64,000 bases of DNA from Streptomyces sp. CMB-StM0423 (GCF_002847285.1 NZ_CP025407.1:5521001-5585000), one strand, 5' to 3'. Positions 49,051 through 58,870 are shown, counted from the first letter of the stretch. The notes: generated by a model from the sequence alone, not told the origin. Made by a program: numbers and translations.

Positions 49051-51207
49051 ATGAGCCAGGGGTGGGAGGGGCGCTCCCGGCGCGACCGGGTCGTGACGGA
49101 GTACGTGGGCGCCGCGCTGCGGCGGCGCTTCCGGCCCGCTTTCCTGCGGCTGACGTACCCCGCGCCCGTCGACGAGCAGCAGCCGGTGACCCTCGTGCTC
49201 GGGCCGCGCGGCAGCGGCAAGAGCACCCTCCTGCGGCACTTACGGACCGCGTGGGACGACGTACCCGCGTCCCTCCAGGACGTTGCCGTGCACCGGCAGC
49301 GCGGCGCCACCTGCTTCGACGTCCTCGCCGAGGTGGTCTTCGACCTGCACGCCCGCAAGCGCGGCTGGCCCCGGCTCACCTTCCCCTCCTTCGGCGTCCA
49401 GGCCGTCGCGATACGCGCCGACGTGCCGCTGGACAGCCGGAAGGCGGCGGCCCGCGCCATGGTCAGCGCCCTCGCGCCGGCCCCGGCGGACAGCGGAGAC
49501 GGCGCGTTCCTCAACCGGCTGGTGGAGGCGGCCGGGATGCTGGGCGTACCGGCGCTGCTGCGGGCGCCCCTGCTGCTCGTACCGGGCGGCAGGCGGGCCC
49601 TCGCGCTCGGGCTCGCGCGGCTGCGCCTGGGCCGGGCGCTGCGCGACTCGCGCCACCGCAGCTACCTGGACTACCTGGTCGACCTGAAGAAGCGGTTCCA
49701 CGACCCGGCCACCCGCCGCGGTGCGGAACAGGACCTCGCCCGCGCGTTCCTGGACGACCTCTGCCGCGCGTACGGGCGCGGGCACGCCGCCCGCGTCCAC
49801 GACACCCGCTGCCTCGTGCTCCTCGACAACGCGGAACACCAGCTCGGCGGCGACCTGCTGGAGCTGCTGCTCGACGCCCGGCAGGACCGGGAGGAGGGCC
49901 CCGGCGCGCAGCCGCGGCGGCCGGGGGCGCCGGAGGAGCCCACCGGACGCACCGACCCGCTCGTCGTCCTCGCCGCCGCGGCCGCGTACCCCAAGGCGCT
50001 GAAGAAGCCGGCGCTCGGCTACAAGCCGCAGCCCGGCCGGTATCCCGGCTGGTGGGACCCCGACGACCCCGCCTTCCGGCCCAAGCGGCTCGCGCCCGGG
50101 CTCTGCGTCGGCCAACTGCGCGACCTGCGGCGCGACGAGGTGGAGGCGCAGGCGCTCGAAGTGCTGCGCGCCGACGGCACGGCGGCGGAGTCCGCCGCAG
50201 AGGGCGACGGCGGCGGTGGCGGTGGCGCCGGCGAACTCCTGCCCGACGCCGGCGTGAAGTGGCTCGGCTGGGCCGCGTACGAGGTGACCCGCGGCCACCC
50301 CCTCGCCACCCGCCACCTCTTCGACGAACTCCTCGCCACCGACGACCGCCAGCCGTGGGAGACCCGCATCCAGCGCGCGCTCGCCCCCGACTCGCCCCTC
50401 GTCACCGCCCTGCTGGAGCGCCTGCTGCCCCGGGACGCACGCGAGACCGGACTGTGGGACGCCCTGCCGCGCTGCGCCGCCGCCACCGACCTCGCCCGCG
50501 CCGTCGCCGCCGGACCGCTCTGGGCGGAGGGCGGGACTGCCCTGCGCAACGCCGTCGGCGCGTTCTCCGGCGATGTCCTGCAGACCATGCACGTACGCAC
50601 CCGCGACAGCGCCGCCGACGGCCCGCTCCAGACCCTCCACCCGCTGCTGCGGCTCCTCCTGCTGCGCCGCCTGGAGGCCACCGGCGGCTGGCGGCACGCG
50701 CACGAGGCCCTGCGGCTGGACGCCGCGGAGCGCGGGCTGCCGGAGATCGAGGCGTACCACCGGCTCGCGCTGGAGGACCTGCACGCCGCCGCCCGCTTCC
50801 TCAACGACCGCTTCGGCGGCGCGGACACCGTCCGCTGGTGCCGCCTCCTCGTCCGGCTGCGCCGCGCGCCCGTACGCGCCCGGATCCACGCGCACGCCCC
50901 GCAGGCCGACTCGCCGCAGCAGCGGTACGAGGGACTGCTCGGCTTCCTCAGCACCGACGAGGTCGAGAGCCGCGAGCGCACCGTGACCCGGCTGCTGGTG
51001 GCGAGCTGGATGGCGCCCGAGCCCGCCGAGTCGCCCGAGACCGACCATGTCGGCGATCCGTACCGCAATCCGCTCGCAGACCCCTACGGCCAGCTCTACG
51101 GCGAGATCAACGCCCGCTTCATGACGCTGGCGTACGGGCCCTTCGGCGGCGGCACCCCCGCGCTGCTCGACCAGGCGCGGCAGTACGAGGAGAAGCCCGG
51201 TGAGTGA
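49051..51207 (+). CDS. Large P-loop (STAND/AAA-like) ATPase with TTA codon
   Basis: 718 residues from ATG 49051 (GAGGAG upstream). Walker A GPRGSGKSTLLRHL lies at about 51-64 and Walker B RCLVLLDNAEHQLGGDLLEL at about 250-270, typical of STAND/NACHT-like signalling ATPases. The rest is helical with an acidic Gly-rich patch (EGDGGGGGGAG) near 390. No membrane segment. A TTA leucine codon at 49240-49242 (codon 64, directly after Walker A) makes translation bldA-dependent. The last 8 bp overlap the next gene, which encodes a membrane-anchored binding protein. Function is unknown; the architecture suggests a ligand-regulated switch. Confidence 0.82.
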   Translation: MSQGWEGRSRRDRVVTEYVGAALRRRFRPAFLRLTYPAPVDEQQPVTLVLGPRGSGKSTLLRHLRTAWDDVPASLQDVAVHRQRGATCFDVLAEVVFDLHARKRGWPRLTFPSFGVQAVAIRADVPLDSRKAAARAMVSALAPAPADSGDGAFLNRLVEAAGMLGVPALLRAPLLLVPGGRRALALGLARLRLGRALRDSRHRSYLDYLVDLKKRFHDPATRRGAEQDLARAFLDDLCRAYGRGHAARVHDTRCLVLLDNAEHQLGGDLLELLLDARQDREEGPGAQPRRPGAPEEPTGRTDPLVVLAAAAAYPKALKKPALGYKPQPGRYPGWWDPDDPAFRPKRLAPGLCVGQLRDLRRDEVEAQALEVLRADGTAAESAAEGDGGGGGGAGELLPDAGVKWLGWAAYEVTRGHPLATRHLFDELLATDDRQPWETRIQRALAPDSPLVTALLERLLPRDARETGLWDALPRCAAATDLARAVAAGPLWAEGGTALRNAVGAFSGDVLQTMHVRTRDSAADGPLQTLHPLLRLLLLRRLEATGGWRHAHEALRLDAAERGLPEIEAYHRLALEDLHAAARFLNDRFGGADTVRWCRLLVRLRRAPVRARIHAHAPQADSPQQRYEGLLGFLSTDEVESRERTVTRLLVASWMAPEPAESPETDHVGDPYRNPLADPYGQLYGEINARFMTLAYGPFGGGTPALLDQARQYEEKPGE

Positions 51208-52723
51208 CAGGCGGCTGGGGCGCGGCGGCACGACGCCCTGGGGAGCGGTGGTGCTCGTGGCCCTCGTCGCGGTCGCCGCGCTGGCCTGGTTCCTGCCGAA
51301 GACGCTGGGCGGCGACGAGAAGTGCGCCGCCGGGGTGGTGCGGCTGGGCGGCGAGTGCGTGGGCATCACCGACGGCGCGTACTCCTTCGACGGGGAACTG
51401 GACGAGGTCACCCGGCGGATCCGCGCGGAGAACGAGCGCGTCGAGGCTTCCGGCGCCGCGTCGGTGAGCATCGCGTACGTCGAGTCCATGACCCACGGCG
51501 CGGACGGCCGCCGCGGCGGCGAACGGGCCGACGACCGCGACCCGGCCGTCGTCCGGCAGGCGCTGGAGGGCGCGTACCTCGCCCAGCGGGCGCACAACCG
51601 GCTCGACGCCGAGGACCCGCGCGCCGACGAGGGCCCCTCGCCCAAGGTGCGGCTGCTGCTCGCGAACACCGGGGAGGGCGGGGCGCACTACGAGCGGGTC
51701 GTACGCGACCTGGAGGGGCTGGCGCGCGGTGACGAGCGTCTGGTCGCCGTCACCGGCCTCGGCCAGAGCGTCGACTCCACCGTCGCGACGGTGGAGCGGC
51801 TGCGCCGCGCCGGGATACCCATGGTCGGCGCGACCGTCGCCGCCGACGAACTCGCCCGCAAGGACCCCGACTTCTTCCGCGTCTCCCAGCCCACCGCGCA
51901 GCAGGCCGCCATCGCCGCCCGCGAGCTGGCCGGGCGGCAGCGCGCGGACCCCGGCTACCGCGTCGACGTCGTCAAGGACGTCAAGGAGGGGGACACGTAC
52001 AACAAGTCGCTGCGCGACGGCTTCGAGAAGGCCGCCGCCGCGCGCGGGGTACGGCTCGCCACCGCCGACGGCTACTCCTTCGAGTCCGGCCGCACCTCGA
52101 CGGCCAGCGCGCTGACGTACATCGCCGACCAGGTCTGCCGCGCCAGGGAGGAGCTGGACGCCGTGTACTTCGCCGCGCGCGGGCGCGCCCTGCGGCAGTT
52201 CGTCCAGGCCCTCGGGGAGCAGCCCGGCTGCACCCTGGCGGTGGTGTCGGGATCCAGCGCACTCGGCCTGTACTTCGACTCGCCCGACCTGCGGCGCTGG
52301 GGCGCCCAGGGGTTGCGCATCCGGTACACGGCCTACGCGCACCCGAAGGCCGGCGACCCCGCCGCCCTCGCGGACTTCGCCGACCGCTACTGCGCCGACT
52401 TCCGCCCCGGCGCCCGGCGCGGCGCCTGCGCGGCGGGCGACGGGCCGCTGCAGAGCGGGCAGGCGATCATGGGGCACGACGCGATGCTGGCGCTGGTCAA
52501 GGCCGTGGAGTTCGCCACGGGGCCGGACGGCGGCGACCCCGTGGACGCGGGCGCGGTACGGCAGATGCTGCTGCAACTCGGCACCACGAAGGAGGTACGG
52601 GGCCTCAGCGGGCCCATCGGCTTCGACGCGTACGGGAACCCGAAGGGCCGGCCGATGGCGTACGTCGAGCTGCAGTGGCGGTCCGGCTTCCGGTACGTGC
52701 ACAAGGCGCGGCTCTGGCCGTGA
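51200..52723 (+). CDS. Membrane-anchored type 1 periplasmic-binding-like protein
   Basis: 507 residues from GTG 51200, overlapping the ATPase gene by 8 bp. The N-terminus is short and basic followed by one helix (GAVVLVALVAVAALAWFLP) with no lipobox, so the protein is tethered with its bulk outside. The exterior part has a Leu/Ile/Val-binding-protein (PBP type 1) fold: VSIAYVESMTHGADG, VRLLLANTGEGGAHYERVVR, VAVTGLGQSVDSTVATVERL, FRVSQPTAQQAAIAARELAG and VVKDVKEGDTYNKSLRDGFE. Six or more Cys suggest disulphides. No ABC permease or ATPase of the transport type is near. Coupling to a STAND-like ATPase suggests a receptor rather than a transporter. Confidence 0.82.
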   Translation: MSDRRLGRGGTTPWGAVVLVALVAVAALAWFLPKTLGGDEKCAAGVVRLGGECVGITDGAYSFDGELDEVTRRIRAENERVEASGAASVSIAYVESMTHGADGRRGGERADDRDPAVVRQALEGAYLAQRAHNRLDAEDPRADEGPSPKVRLLLANTGEGGAHYERVVRDLEGLARGDERLVAVTGLGQSVDSTVATVERLRRAGIPMVGATVAADELARKDPDFFRVSQPTAQQAAIAARELAGRQRADPGYRVDVVKDVKEGDTYNKSLRDGFEKAAAARGVRLATADGYSFESGRTSTASALTYIADQVCRAREELDAVYFAARGRALRQFVQALGEQPGCTLAVVSGSSALGLYFDSPDLRRWGAQGLRIRYTAYAHPKAGDPAALADFADRYCADFRPGARRGACAAGDGPLQSGQAIMGHDAMLALVKAVEFATGPDGGDPVDAGAVRQMLLQLGTTKEVRGLSGPIGFDAYGNPKGRPMAYVELQWRSGFRYVHKARLWP

Positions 52724-52747
52724 GCGCCGGGTGCGCTGCCGACGGTG

Positions 52748-53926
52748 TCAGGCCGTGGGCGGCAGGCCCAGTTCGCGGGCGATCAGCATGCGCTGTACCT
52801 CGCTCGTGCCCTCGCCGATCTCCAGGATCTTGGAGTCCCGCCACATCCGCGCCACCGGGTACTCGTTCATGAACCCGTAACCGCCGTGGATCTGCGTGGC
52901 CTCGCGCGCGTTGTCCACCGCCACCGTCGAGGTGTGCAGCTTCGCCAGCGCCGCGGCCTTCTTGAACGGCTCGCCGTGCACCAGCCGCGACGCCGCGTCC
53001 CGCCAGGAGAGGCGGGCGGTGTGGGCGCGCAGCTCCATGTCGGCCAGCTTGAACTGGATGGCCTGGTTGGCGCCGATGGGCCGGCCGAAGGCGTGGCGCT
53101 GCTCCGCGTACGCCAGCGACTCGTCCACGCAGCCCTGCGCGAGACCGGTGGCGAGCGCGGCGATGGCGATGCGGCCCTCGTCCAGGATGCGCAGGAACTG
53201 GGCGTAGCCGCGGCCGCGTTCGCCCAGCAGGTTCGCGGCCGGGACGCGGACGTCGGAGAAGGACAGCTCGCGGGTGTCGGAGGCGTTCCAGCCGACCTTG
53301 GAGTACGGGGCGGCGACCGTGAAGCCGGGGGTGCCGGACGGCACGATGATCGCCGAGATCTCCGGCTTGCCCGACTCGCTCCTGCCGGTGACCGCCGTGA
53401 CGGTGACCAGTCTTGTGATGTCCGTACCGGAGTTGGTGATGAAGCACTTCGTGCCGTTGATCACCCACTCGCCGGTCGCCTCGTCCAGGCGGGCCGTGGT
53501 CCGCGTACCGCCCGCGTCCGAGCCGCACTCCGGCTCCGTCAGCCCGAACGCGCCCAGCATCTCGCCGGTGCACAGCTTCGGCAGCCAGGTGCGCTTCTGC
53601 TCCTCCGTACCGAAGTGGTAAATGGGCATCGCGCCCAGCGAGCAGGCCGCCTCCAGGGTGATCGCCACCGAGGAGTCGACGCGGGCCAGCTCCTCCAGCA
53701 CGACGCCGAGCGCCAGGTAGTCGCCGCCCATGCCGCCGTACTCCTCCGGGAACGGCAGCCCGAACAGGCCCATGCGGCCCATCTCGCGCACGATGTCGTA
53801 CGGGAACTCGTGCCGCTCGTAGTAGTCGCCGATCTTCGGCGCCACCACGTCGTGCGCGAACTCCTCGATGGTGCGGCGGAGCTGCTCCAGCTCGGGGGAG
53901 AGGCGGTGGTCGAGGCTGGGCGTCAT
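52748..53926 (-). CDS. acd: Acyl-CoA dehydrogenase (isovaleryl-CoA/short-branched type)
   Basis: 392 residues from ATG 53926 (AAGGAG upstream), 5 bp after the HMG-CoA lyase gene. Signatures: LTEPECGSDAGGTRTTARLD (FAD/substrate), INGTKCFITNSGTDITRLVT, GRIAIAALATGLAQGCVDES and QIHGGYGFMNEYPVARMWRD; the catalytic base sits in LEIGEGTSEVQRMLIARELG. It oxidises an acyl-CoA to the enoyl-CoA in mitochondria-type leucine catabolism. Last gene of the four-gene carboxylase operon. Confidence 0.9.
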   Translation of the reverse strand: MTPSLDHRLSPELEQLRRTIEEFAHDVVAPKIGDYYERHEFPYDIVREMGRMGLFGLPFPEEYGGMGGDYLALGVVLEELARVDSSVAITLEAACSLGAMPIYHFGTEEQKRTWLPKLCTGEMLGAFGLTEPECGSDAGGTRTTARLDEATGEWVINGTKCFITNSGTDITRLVTVTAVTGRSESGKPEISAIIVPSGTPGFTVAAPYSKVGWNASDTRELSFSDVRVPAANLLGERGRGYAQFLRILDEGRIAIAALATGLAQGCVDESLAYAEQRHAFGRPIGANQAIQFKLADMELRAHTARLSWRDAASRLVHGEPFKKAAALAKLHTSTVAVDNAREATQIHGGYGFMNEYPVARMWRDSKILEIGEGTSEVQRMLIARELGLPPTA

Positions 53927-53931
53927 CGGGG

Positions 53932-54882
53932 TCACTCCTTGTGGGAGAGGGCGGTCACGGTGCGGGACGGGCTCGGGCGGCCGAGGCGGTCGGCCATCCA
54001 GACGCTGGTGGCGACGAGCGCGTCGAGGTCGACGCCGGTCTCGACGCCGAGCCCCTGCAGCATCCACACGAGGTCTTCGGTGGCGAGGTTGCCGGTCGCG
54101 CTCCTGGCGAACGGGCAGCCGCCGAGACCGCCTGCGGAGGCGTCGACGGTGGTGACGCCGTGCTGCAGCGCGGCGAGGGTGTTGGCCAGGGCCTGGCCGT
54201 ACGTGTCGTGGAAGTGGACGCCGAGGCGGTCGACGGGGATGCCGTCCTCGGCGAGGGCGTCGAGCAGCGCGGTGACGTGGCCGGGGGTGGCGACGCCGAT
54301 GGTGTCGCCGAGGCTCAGCTCGTCGCAGCCCATGCCGGCGAGCGCGCGGGCGGTCCGTACCACCTGGGGGAGGGGGACCTGGCCCTCCCACGGGTCGCCG
54401 AAGCACATCGAGAGATAGCCGCGGACGTGCAGGCCGTCGTTCTTGGCCTGCGCGACGACGGGAGCGAACATCTCAAGCGACTCGTCCACGGTGCGGTTGA
54501 GGTTGCGGCGGGCGAAGGTCTCGGTGGCGCTGGCGAAGACGGCGACGCGGCGGGCACCGAGGGTGGTGGCGCGCTCCAGGCCGCGGATGTTGGGGACGAG
54601 GACGGGGAGGTCGACGGCGCCTTTGGCGGTGAGGCCGGCGAGGCGGGGGTACAGGTCCTCGGCGTCGGCGAGCTGGGGGACCCACTTGGGGTGCACGAAG
54701 CTGGTCGCCTCGACGGTGGTGAGACCGGCGGCGGCGAGGCGGTGCACGAACGCGGCCTTGACGTCGGTGGGGACGGTGGCCTTCTCGTTCTGGAGGCCGT
54801 CGCGGGGGCCGACTTCGTGGATACGGACCCGGGCGGGCAGCCCGGCGGCGGGCACGCGCATGGGGAGGGGCTGGGGTGTCAT
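53932..54882 (-). CDS. Hydroxymethylglutaryl-CoA lyase
   Basis: 316 residues from ATG 54882 (AGGAGG upstream; start overlaps the upstream stop as ATGA). The HMG-CoA lyase signature is present: VRIHEVGPRDGLQNEKATVP, VEATSFVHPKWVPQLADAE, VHFHDTYGQALANTLAAL (metal-binding His pair) and ASAGGLGGCPFARSATGNLA with the catalytic Cys in GGCPFA. It cleaves HMG-CoA to acetoacetate and acetyl-CoA, the last step of leucine breakdown. Confidence 0.93.
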   Translation of the reverse strand: MTPQPLPMRVPAAGLPARVRIHEVGPRDGLQNEKATVPTDVKAAFVHRLAAAGLTTVEATSFVHPKWVPQLADAEDLYPRLAGLTAKGAVDLPVLVPNIRGLERATTLGARRVAVFASATETFARRNLNRTVDESLEMFAPVVAQAKNDGLHVRGYLSMCFGDPWEGQVPLPQVVRTARALAGMGCDELSLGDTIGVATPGHVTALLDALAEDGIPVDRLGVHFHDTYGQALANTLAALQHGVTTVDASAGGLGGCPFARSATGNLATEDLVWMLQGLGVETGVDLDALVATSVWMADRLGRPSPSRTVTALSHKE

Positions 54883-57191
54883 CGCGGATCCTCCTGTCCG
54901 TCGCTCTGTCCGTCGCTCTGTCCGTCGTCCTGTCCGTCGTCCGGTACGACCAGGGCGAGCACCTGGTCCATGGCCACGGTCCCGCCGGCGACGACGTCCA
55001 GCTCGGCGACGGTGCCGGCGTGCGGGGCGGCGATGACGTGCTCCATCTTCATCGCCTCGACGACGAGCAGACTCTGCCCGGCGGCGACCCGGTCGCCCAC
55101 GGCGGCCTTGACGACGGTCACGGTCCCGGGCATGGGCGCGGTGAGCGCGTCGGCCCCGGCGACGAGGGCACCGCCGCGGAGGGCGGCTTCGACGGGGTCG
55201 TGGTCGAGGAGATGCCAGACGTCGCCGTCGCGGCCGAGCCAGATCCCGCCGGGGGAGGCGGCGATGCTGAACCGGTGGGTGACACCGTCGAGTTCGAAGG
55301 TGACGGAGGAGTCGTCGGCGTGCGCGAGGCGGGCGGCGCGAAGGGGGTGTTCCCCGACCCCGCCCCTTCCCGAAACCCGGGGGCTCCGCCCCCGGGACCC
55401 TCCGCGGGGCTCCGCGCCCGCACCCCCGCGGGCCTGCGCCCCTTCGCCCTCGGCTTCGCCGCCCGCCGGGGCGGACACCGACGCTGCGCCCGGTGCCGCG
55501 TCCACCGAGCCACCCGGGATCCCCGGGCTTGCGCCGAAGGCGCGGTCCGGGGTCTGGGGCGTAGCCGCGTGCGGGGTCCGGGGCGTAGCCCCGGTGCAGA
55601 TCTCCGCCGCCGACGTCAGGCCCCGGACCCGTACCTCCACCGGGTCCCGGCCCGCCCCGCGGAACCACCGCGTCGTCCAGGCCGGGGGGCCGCCCGGGCG
55701 CCAGCCCGACGGGTCCGCGAAGGGGTCCGTCCAGCCCGCCGGGCCCGTAGCGCGGCGGGATGCCGACTCCAGGGCCGACTGCGCCAGCAGGGCCGCCGCC
55801 GCGTACGCCTCCGGTGGCACCGGGGCCGCCGCCAGGCTCGCGCCCGTGCGGTCCACCAGGCCCGTGTCCAGGTCGCCCGACGCCACCGCCGGGTGCGCCA
55901 GCAGGCGGCGGAGGAAGCCCGTGTTGGTGTCCAGGCCCAGCACCACCGTCTCCGCCAGCGCCGCCCGCAGCCTCCGCAGCGCCGCGTCCCGGTCAGGGCC
56001 CCACGCGACGACCTTCGCCAGCATCGGGTCGTACGCCGTGCCGACCTCCGTGCCCTCCAGCAGCCCCGAGTCGACCCGCACCCCCGGCCCCGACGGCTCG
56101 CGCAGCAGCCGGACGCGGCCCGCCGAGGGCAGGAAGTCGACCCGCTCGCCGCCCTCCGCCACCCGCGCCGTCTCCGCGTAGATCCGCGCCTCCACCGCGT
56201 GCCCCTTCAGCGGCACATCCGCGGACGTGAAGGTCAGTTGCTCCCCGGCGGCCACCCGGAGCTGCCACTCCACCAGGTCGAGCCCCGTCACCAGCTCCGT
56301 GACCGGATGCTCGACCTGCAGCCGTGTGTTCATCTCCATGAAGTAGTACGCGACCGGGCCCCCGCCGCCGCCCGGCACGATGAACTCCACCGTCCCCGCG
56401 CCCGCATATCCGCACGACCGCGCCGCCTCCACCGCCGCCGCGCCCATCGCCGCCCGCGTCGCCTCGTCCAGCAGCGGCGACGGCGCCTCCTCGACGATCT
56501 TCTGATGCCGGCGCTGCAGCGAGCACTCCCGCTCCGCGAGGTGCACCACGTTCCCGTGGCCGTCCGCCAGCACCTGGATCTCGATGTGCCGCGGCCGGTC
56601 GATCCACCGCTCCACCAGCAGCGTGTCGTCGCCGAACGAGCCCCGCGCCTCGCGCCGCGCTCCCGCGATCTCATCCGCCAGCGCGCCCTCGTCCCGTACG
56701 AGCCGCATGCCCTTGCCGCCGCCGCCCGCCGAGGGCTTCAGCAGCACCGGCATACCGATCTTCCGCGCCGCCGCCGCCAGTTCCGCGTCCGACAGGCCGC
56801 TGCCCGTCGAGCCCGGCACCACCGGCACGCCCGCCGCCCGTACCGTCTCCTTCGCGCGGATCTTGTCGCCCATCAGCTCGATCGCGTCCGCCGGCGGGCC
56901 GACGAAGACCAGCCCCGCCGCCGTGCAGGCCCGCGCGAACTCCGCGTTCTCGGCGAGGAACCCGTACCCCGGGTGCACCGCCTCCGCGCCCGTCTCGCGC
57001 GCCGCGCGCAGCAGTTCGCCGGCCGACAGATAGCTCTCGATCCGCACGGCCGTGTCCGCCTCGCGGACGTGCCGCGCGTCCGCGTCCGCGTCGGTGAAGA
57101 CCGCCGCGGAGCGGATGCCGAGCGCCCGCAGCGTACGGATGACCCGTACCGCGATCTCACCCCGGTTGGCCAGCAGCACCGTCTCGAACAT
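54879..57191 (-). CDS. Acyl-CoA carboxylase alpha subunit (biotin carboxylase + BCCP), probable methylcrotonyl-CoA carboxylase
   Basis: 770 residues from ATG 57191. Biotin carboxylase domain about 1-450: VLLANRGEIAVRVIRTLRAL, KPSAGGGGKGMRLVRDEGAL (ATP loop) and FMEMNTRLQVEHPVTELVTG. The C-terminal biotinyl domain has LLVVEAMKMEHVIAAPHAGT with the biotin Lys in AMKM. Between them, residues about 532-618 (DNA 55340-55596) are an unusual Pro/Gly/Arg insertion (GIPGGSVDAAPGAASVSAPA). The extreme C-terminus has four DGQ repeats. With the beta subunit 14 bp upstream, it carboxylates 3-methylcrotonyl-CoA or a related acyl-CoA. Confidence 0.9.
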   Translation of the reverse strand: MFETVLLANRGEIAVRVIRTLRALGIRSAAVFTDADADARHVREADTAVRIESYLSAGELLRAARETGAEAVHPGYGFLAENAEFARACTAAGLVFVGPPADAIELMGDKIRAKETVRAAGVPVVPGSTGSGLSDAELAAAARKIGMPVLLKPSAGGGGKGMRLVRDEGALADEIAGARREARGSFGDDTLLVERWIDRPRHIEIQVLADGHGNVVHLAERECSLQRRHQKIVEEAPSPLLDEATRAAMGAAAVEAARSCGYAGAGTVEFIVPGGGGGPVAYYFMEMNTRLQVEHPVTELVTGLDLVEWQLRVAAGEQLTFTSADVPLKGHAVEARIYAETARVAEGGERVDFLPSAGRVRLLREPSGPGVRVDSGLLEGTEVGTAYDPMLAKVVAWGPDRDAALRRLRAALAETVVLGLDTNTGFLRRLLAHPAVASGDLDTGLVDRTGASLAAAPVPPEAYAAAALLAQSALESASRRATGPAGWTDPFADPSGWRPGGPPAWTTRWFRGAGRDPVEVRVRGLTSAAEICTGATPRTPHAATPQTPDRAFGASPGIPGGSVDAAPGAASVSAPAGGEAEGEGAQARGGAGAEPRGGSRGRSPRVSGRGGVGEHPLRAARLAHADDSSVTFELDGVTHRFSIAASPGGIWLGRDGDVWHLLDHDPVEAALRGGALVAGADALTAPMPGTVTVVKAAVGDRVAAGQSLLVVEAMKMEHVIAAPHAGTVAELDVVAGGTVAMDQVLALVVPDDGQDDGQSDGQSDGQEDPR
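54894..54941. repeat. Four 12-bp tandem repeats at the 3' end of the alpha-subunit gene
   Basis: CTGTCCGTCGCT, CTGTCCGTCGCT, CTGTCCGTCGTC, CTGTCCGTCGTC in a row. In the leftward coding frame they encode repeated DGQ plus Ser or Asp, forming an acidic disordered C-terminus after the biotinyl domain. Confidence 0.85.
55340..55596. repeat. GC-rich repeat-like insertion inside the carboxylase alpha gene
   Basis: About 257 bp whose DNA resembles Streptomyces interspersed intergenic repeats: ACCCGGGGGCTCCGCCCCCG with CGAAACCCGGG alongside, then GCGGGGCTCCGCGCC, and two copies of GTCCGGGG-type GGGGCGTAGCC near 55556-55592. It stays in frame in the gene. Confidence 0.7.
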
Positions 57192-57205
57192 CGCCACCCT
57201 CCCCC

Positions 57206-58846
57206 TCACATCCGGAAGACGCCGAAGCCCTGCGCGGCGCCGTCCCTGGCGGGCAGCGGCGCGTGGGCGCAGGCGGTCAGCGCGAGCCCGAGCACCCGGC
57301 GGGTGTCGAGCGGGTCGATGACGCCGTCGTCCCAGAGGCGGGCGGTCGCGTAGTAGGCGTTGCCCTGCGTCTCGTACTGCTCCCGGATGGGCGCCTTGAA
57401 CTCCGTCTCCGCCGCCGCCGGCCACTCCTCGCCGCGCGCCTCCAACTGGTCGCGCTTGACGGTCGCGAGGACCGACGCCGCCTGCTCGCCGCCCATGACG
57501 GAGATCTTCGCGTTGGGCCACATCCACAGGAAACGGGGGGAGTAGGCCCGGCCGCACATCGAGTAGTTCCCGGCGCCGTACGAGCCGCCGATGACGACGG
57601 TCAGCTTCGGCACCCGGGTGCAGGCCACGGCGGTCACCATCTTGGCGCCGTGCTTGGCGATGCCGCCGGCCTCGTAGCTGCGGCCGACCATGAACCCCGA
57701 GATGTTCTGCAGGAACAGCAGCGGGATGCCGCGCTGGTCGCACAGCTCGATGAAGTGGGCGCCCTTCTGGGCGGACTCGGAGAACAGGATGCCGTTGTTG
57801 GCGACGATGCCGACGGCGTGGCCGTGGATGCGGGCGAAGCCGGTGACCAGCGTCGTGCCGTACTCGGCCTTGAACTCCTGGAAGCGCGAGCCGTCGACCA
57901 CCCGCGCGATGACCTCGCGCACGTCGTACGGCGTCCGGGAGTCGACCGGCACGACGCCGTAGAGGCCGGCGGGGTCGTGCTTGGGTTCCACCGCGGCGCG
58001 TACGGACCAGGGTGGCGGGCCGGGTTCCGGGAGGGTGTCGACGATGCCGCGGACGATGCGCAGCGCGTGCGGGTCGTCCTCGGCGAGGTGGTCGGTGACG
58101 CCGGAGGTGCGCGCGTGCACCTCGCCGCCGCCCAGCTCCTCGGCGGTGACGACCTCGCCGGTGGCGGCCTTCACCAGGGGCGGGCCGCCGAGGAAGATCG
58201 TGCCCTGGTTGCGGACGATGACCGCCTCGTCGCTCATCGCCGGGACGTACGCGCCGCCCGCGGTGCAGGAGCCGAGGACGGCGGCGATCTGCGGGATGCC
58301 GGCGCCGGACATGCGGGCCTGGTTGTAGAAGATCCGGCCGAAGTGCTCGCGGTCGGGGAAGACCTCGTCCTGCATGGGCAGGAAGGCGCCGCCGGAGTCG
58401 ACGAGGTAGACGCAGGGCAGCCGGTTCTCCAGGGCGATCTCCTGGGCGCGCAGGTGCTTCTTGACCGTCATCGGGTAGTACGTGCCGCCCTTGACGGTGG
58501 CGTCGTTGGCGATGACGACGCAGGCCCGGCCGCTGACCCGGCCGATGCCGGCGATGACGCCGGCGGCGGGCGCGGCGCCGCCGTACATCCCGTCGGCGGC
58601 GAGCGGGGCCAGCTCCAGGAACGGCGAACCGGGGTCGAGCAGGCCGTCGACGCGGTCGCGGGGGAGCAGCTTGCCGCGGGCGGTGTGCCGGGCGCGGGCC
58701 TTCTCGCCGCCGCCGGCGCGGGCGGCGGCGAGCTTGTCGTACAGCTCGGCGGCGAGCGCGCGGTGCGCCGCCTCGTTGGTCCGCCAGGCGGCGCCGGCCG
58801 GGCCTGCGGGGTCCGCGGCGGTCGTCAGCACGGGTGCGTGGTCCAC
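57206..58846 (-). CDS. Acyl-CoA carboxylase beta subunit (carboxyltransferase)
   Basis: 546 residues from GTG 58846 (AAGGG upstream). It has two crotonase-fold halves: [60 protein letters not shown] (acyl-CoA pocket), and [60 protein letters not shown]. The SGGAFLPMQ and [13 protein letters not shown] wording is that of methylcrotonyl-CoA (LiuB/MccB-type) carboxyltransferases rather than propionyl-CoA ones. First gene of the leftward operon. Confidence 0.93.
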   Translation of the reverse strand: MDHAPVLTTAADPAGPAGAAWRTNEAAHRALAAELYDKLAAARAGGGEKARARHTARGKLLPRDRVDGLLDPGSPFLELAPLAADGMYGGAAPAAGVIAGIGRVSGRACVVIANDATVKGGTYYPMTVKKHLRAQEIALENRLPCVYLVDSGGAFLPMQDEVFPDREHFGRIFYNQARMSGAGIPQIAAVLGSCTAGGAYVPAMSDEAVIVRNQGTIFLGGPPLVKAATGEVVTAEELGGGEVHARTSGVTDHLAEDDPHALRIVRGIVDTLPEPGPPPWSVRAAVEPKHDPAGLYGVVPVDSRTPYDVREVIARVVDGSRFQEFKAEYGTTLVTGFARIHGHAVGIVANNGILFSESAQKGAHFIELCDQRGIPLLFLQNISGFMVGRSYEAGGIAKHGAKMVTAVACTRVPKLTVVIGGSYGAGNYSMCGRAYSPRFLWMWPNAKISVMGGEQAASVLATVKRDQLEARGEEWPAAAETEFKAPIREQYETQGNAYYATARLWDDGVIDPLDTRRVLGLALTACAHAPLPARDGAAQGFGVFRM

Positions 58847-58870
58847 GGGGGCGCGCCCTTCCCTAGATGA

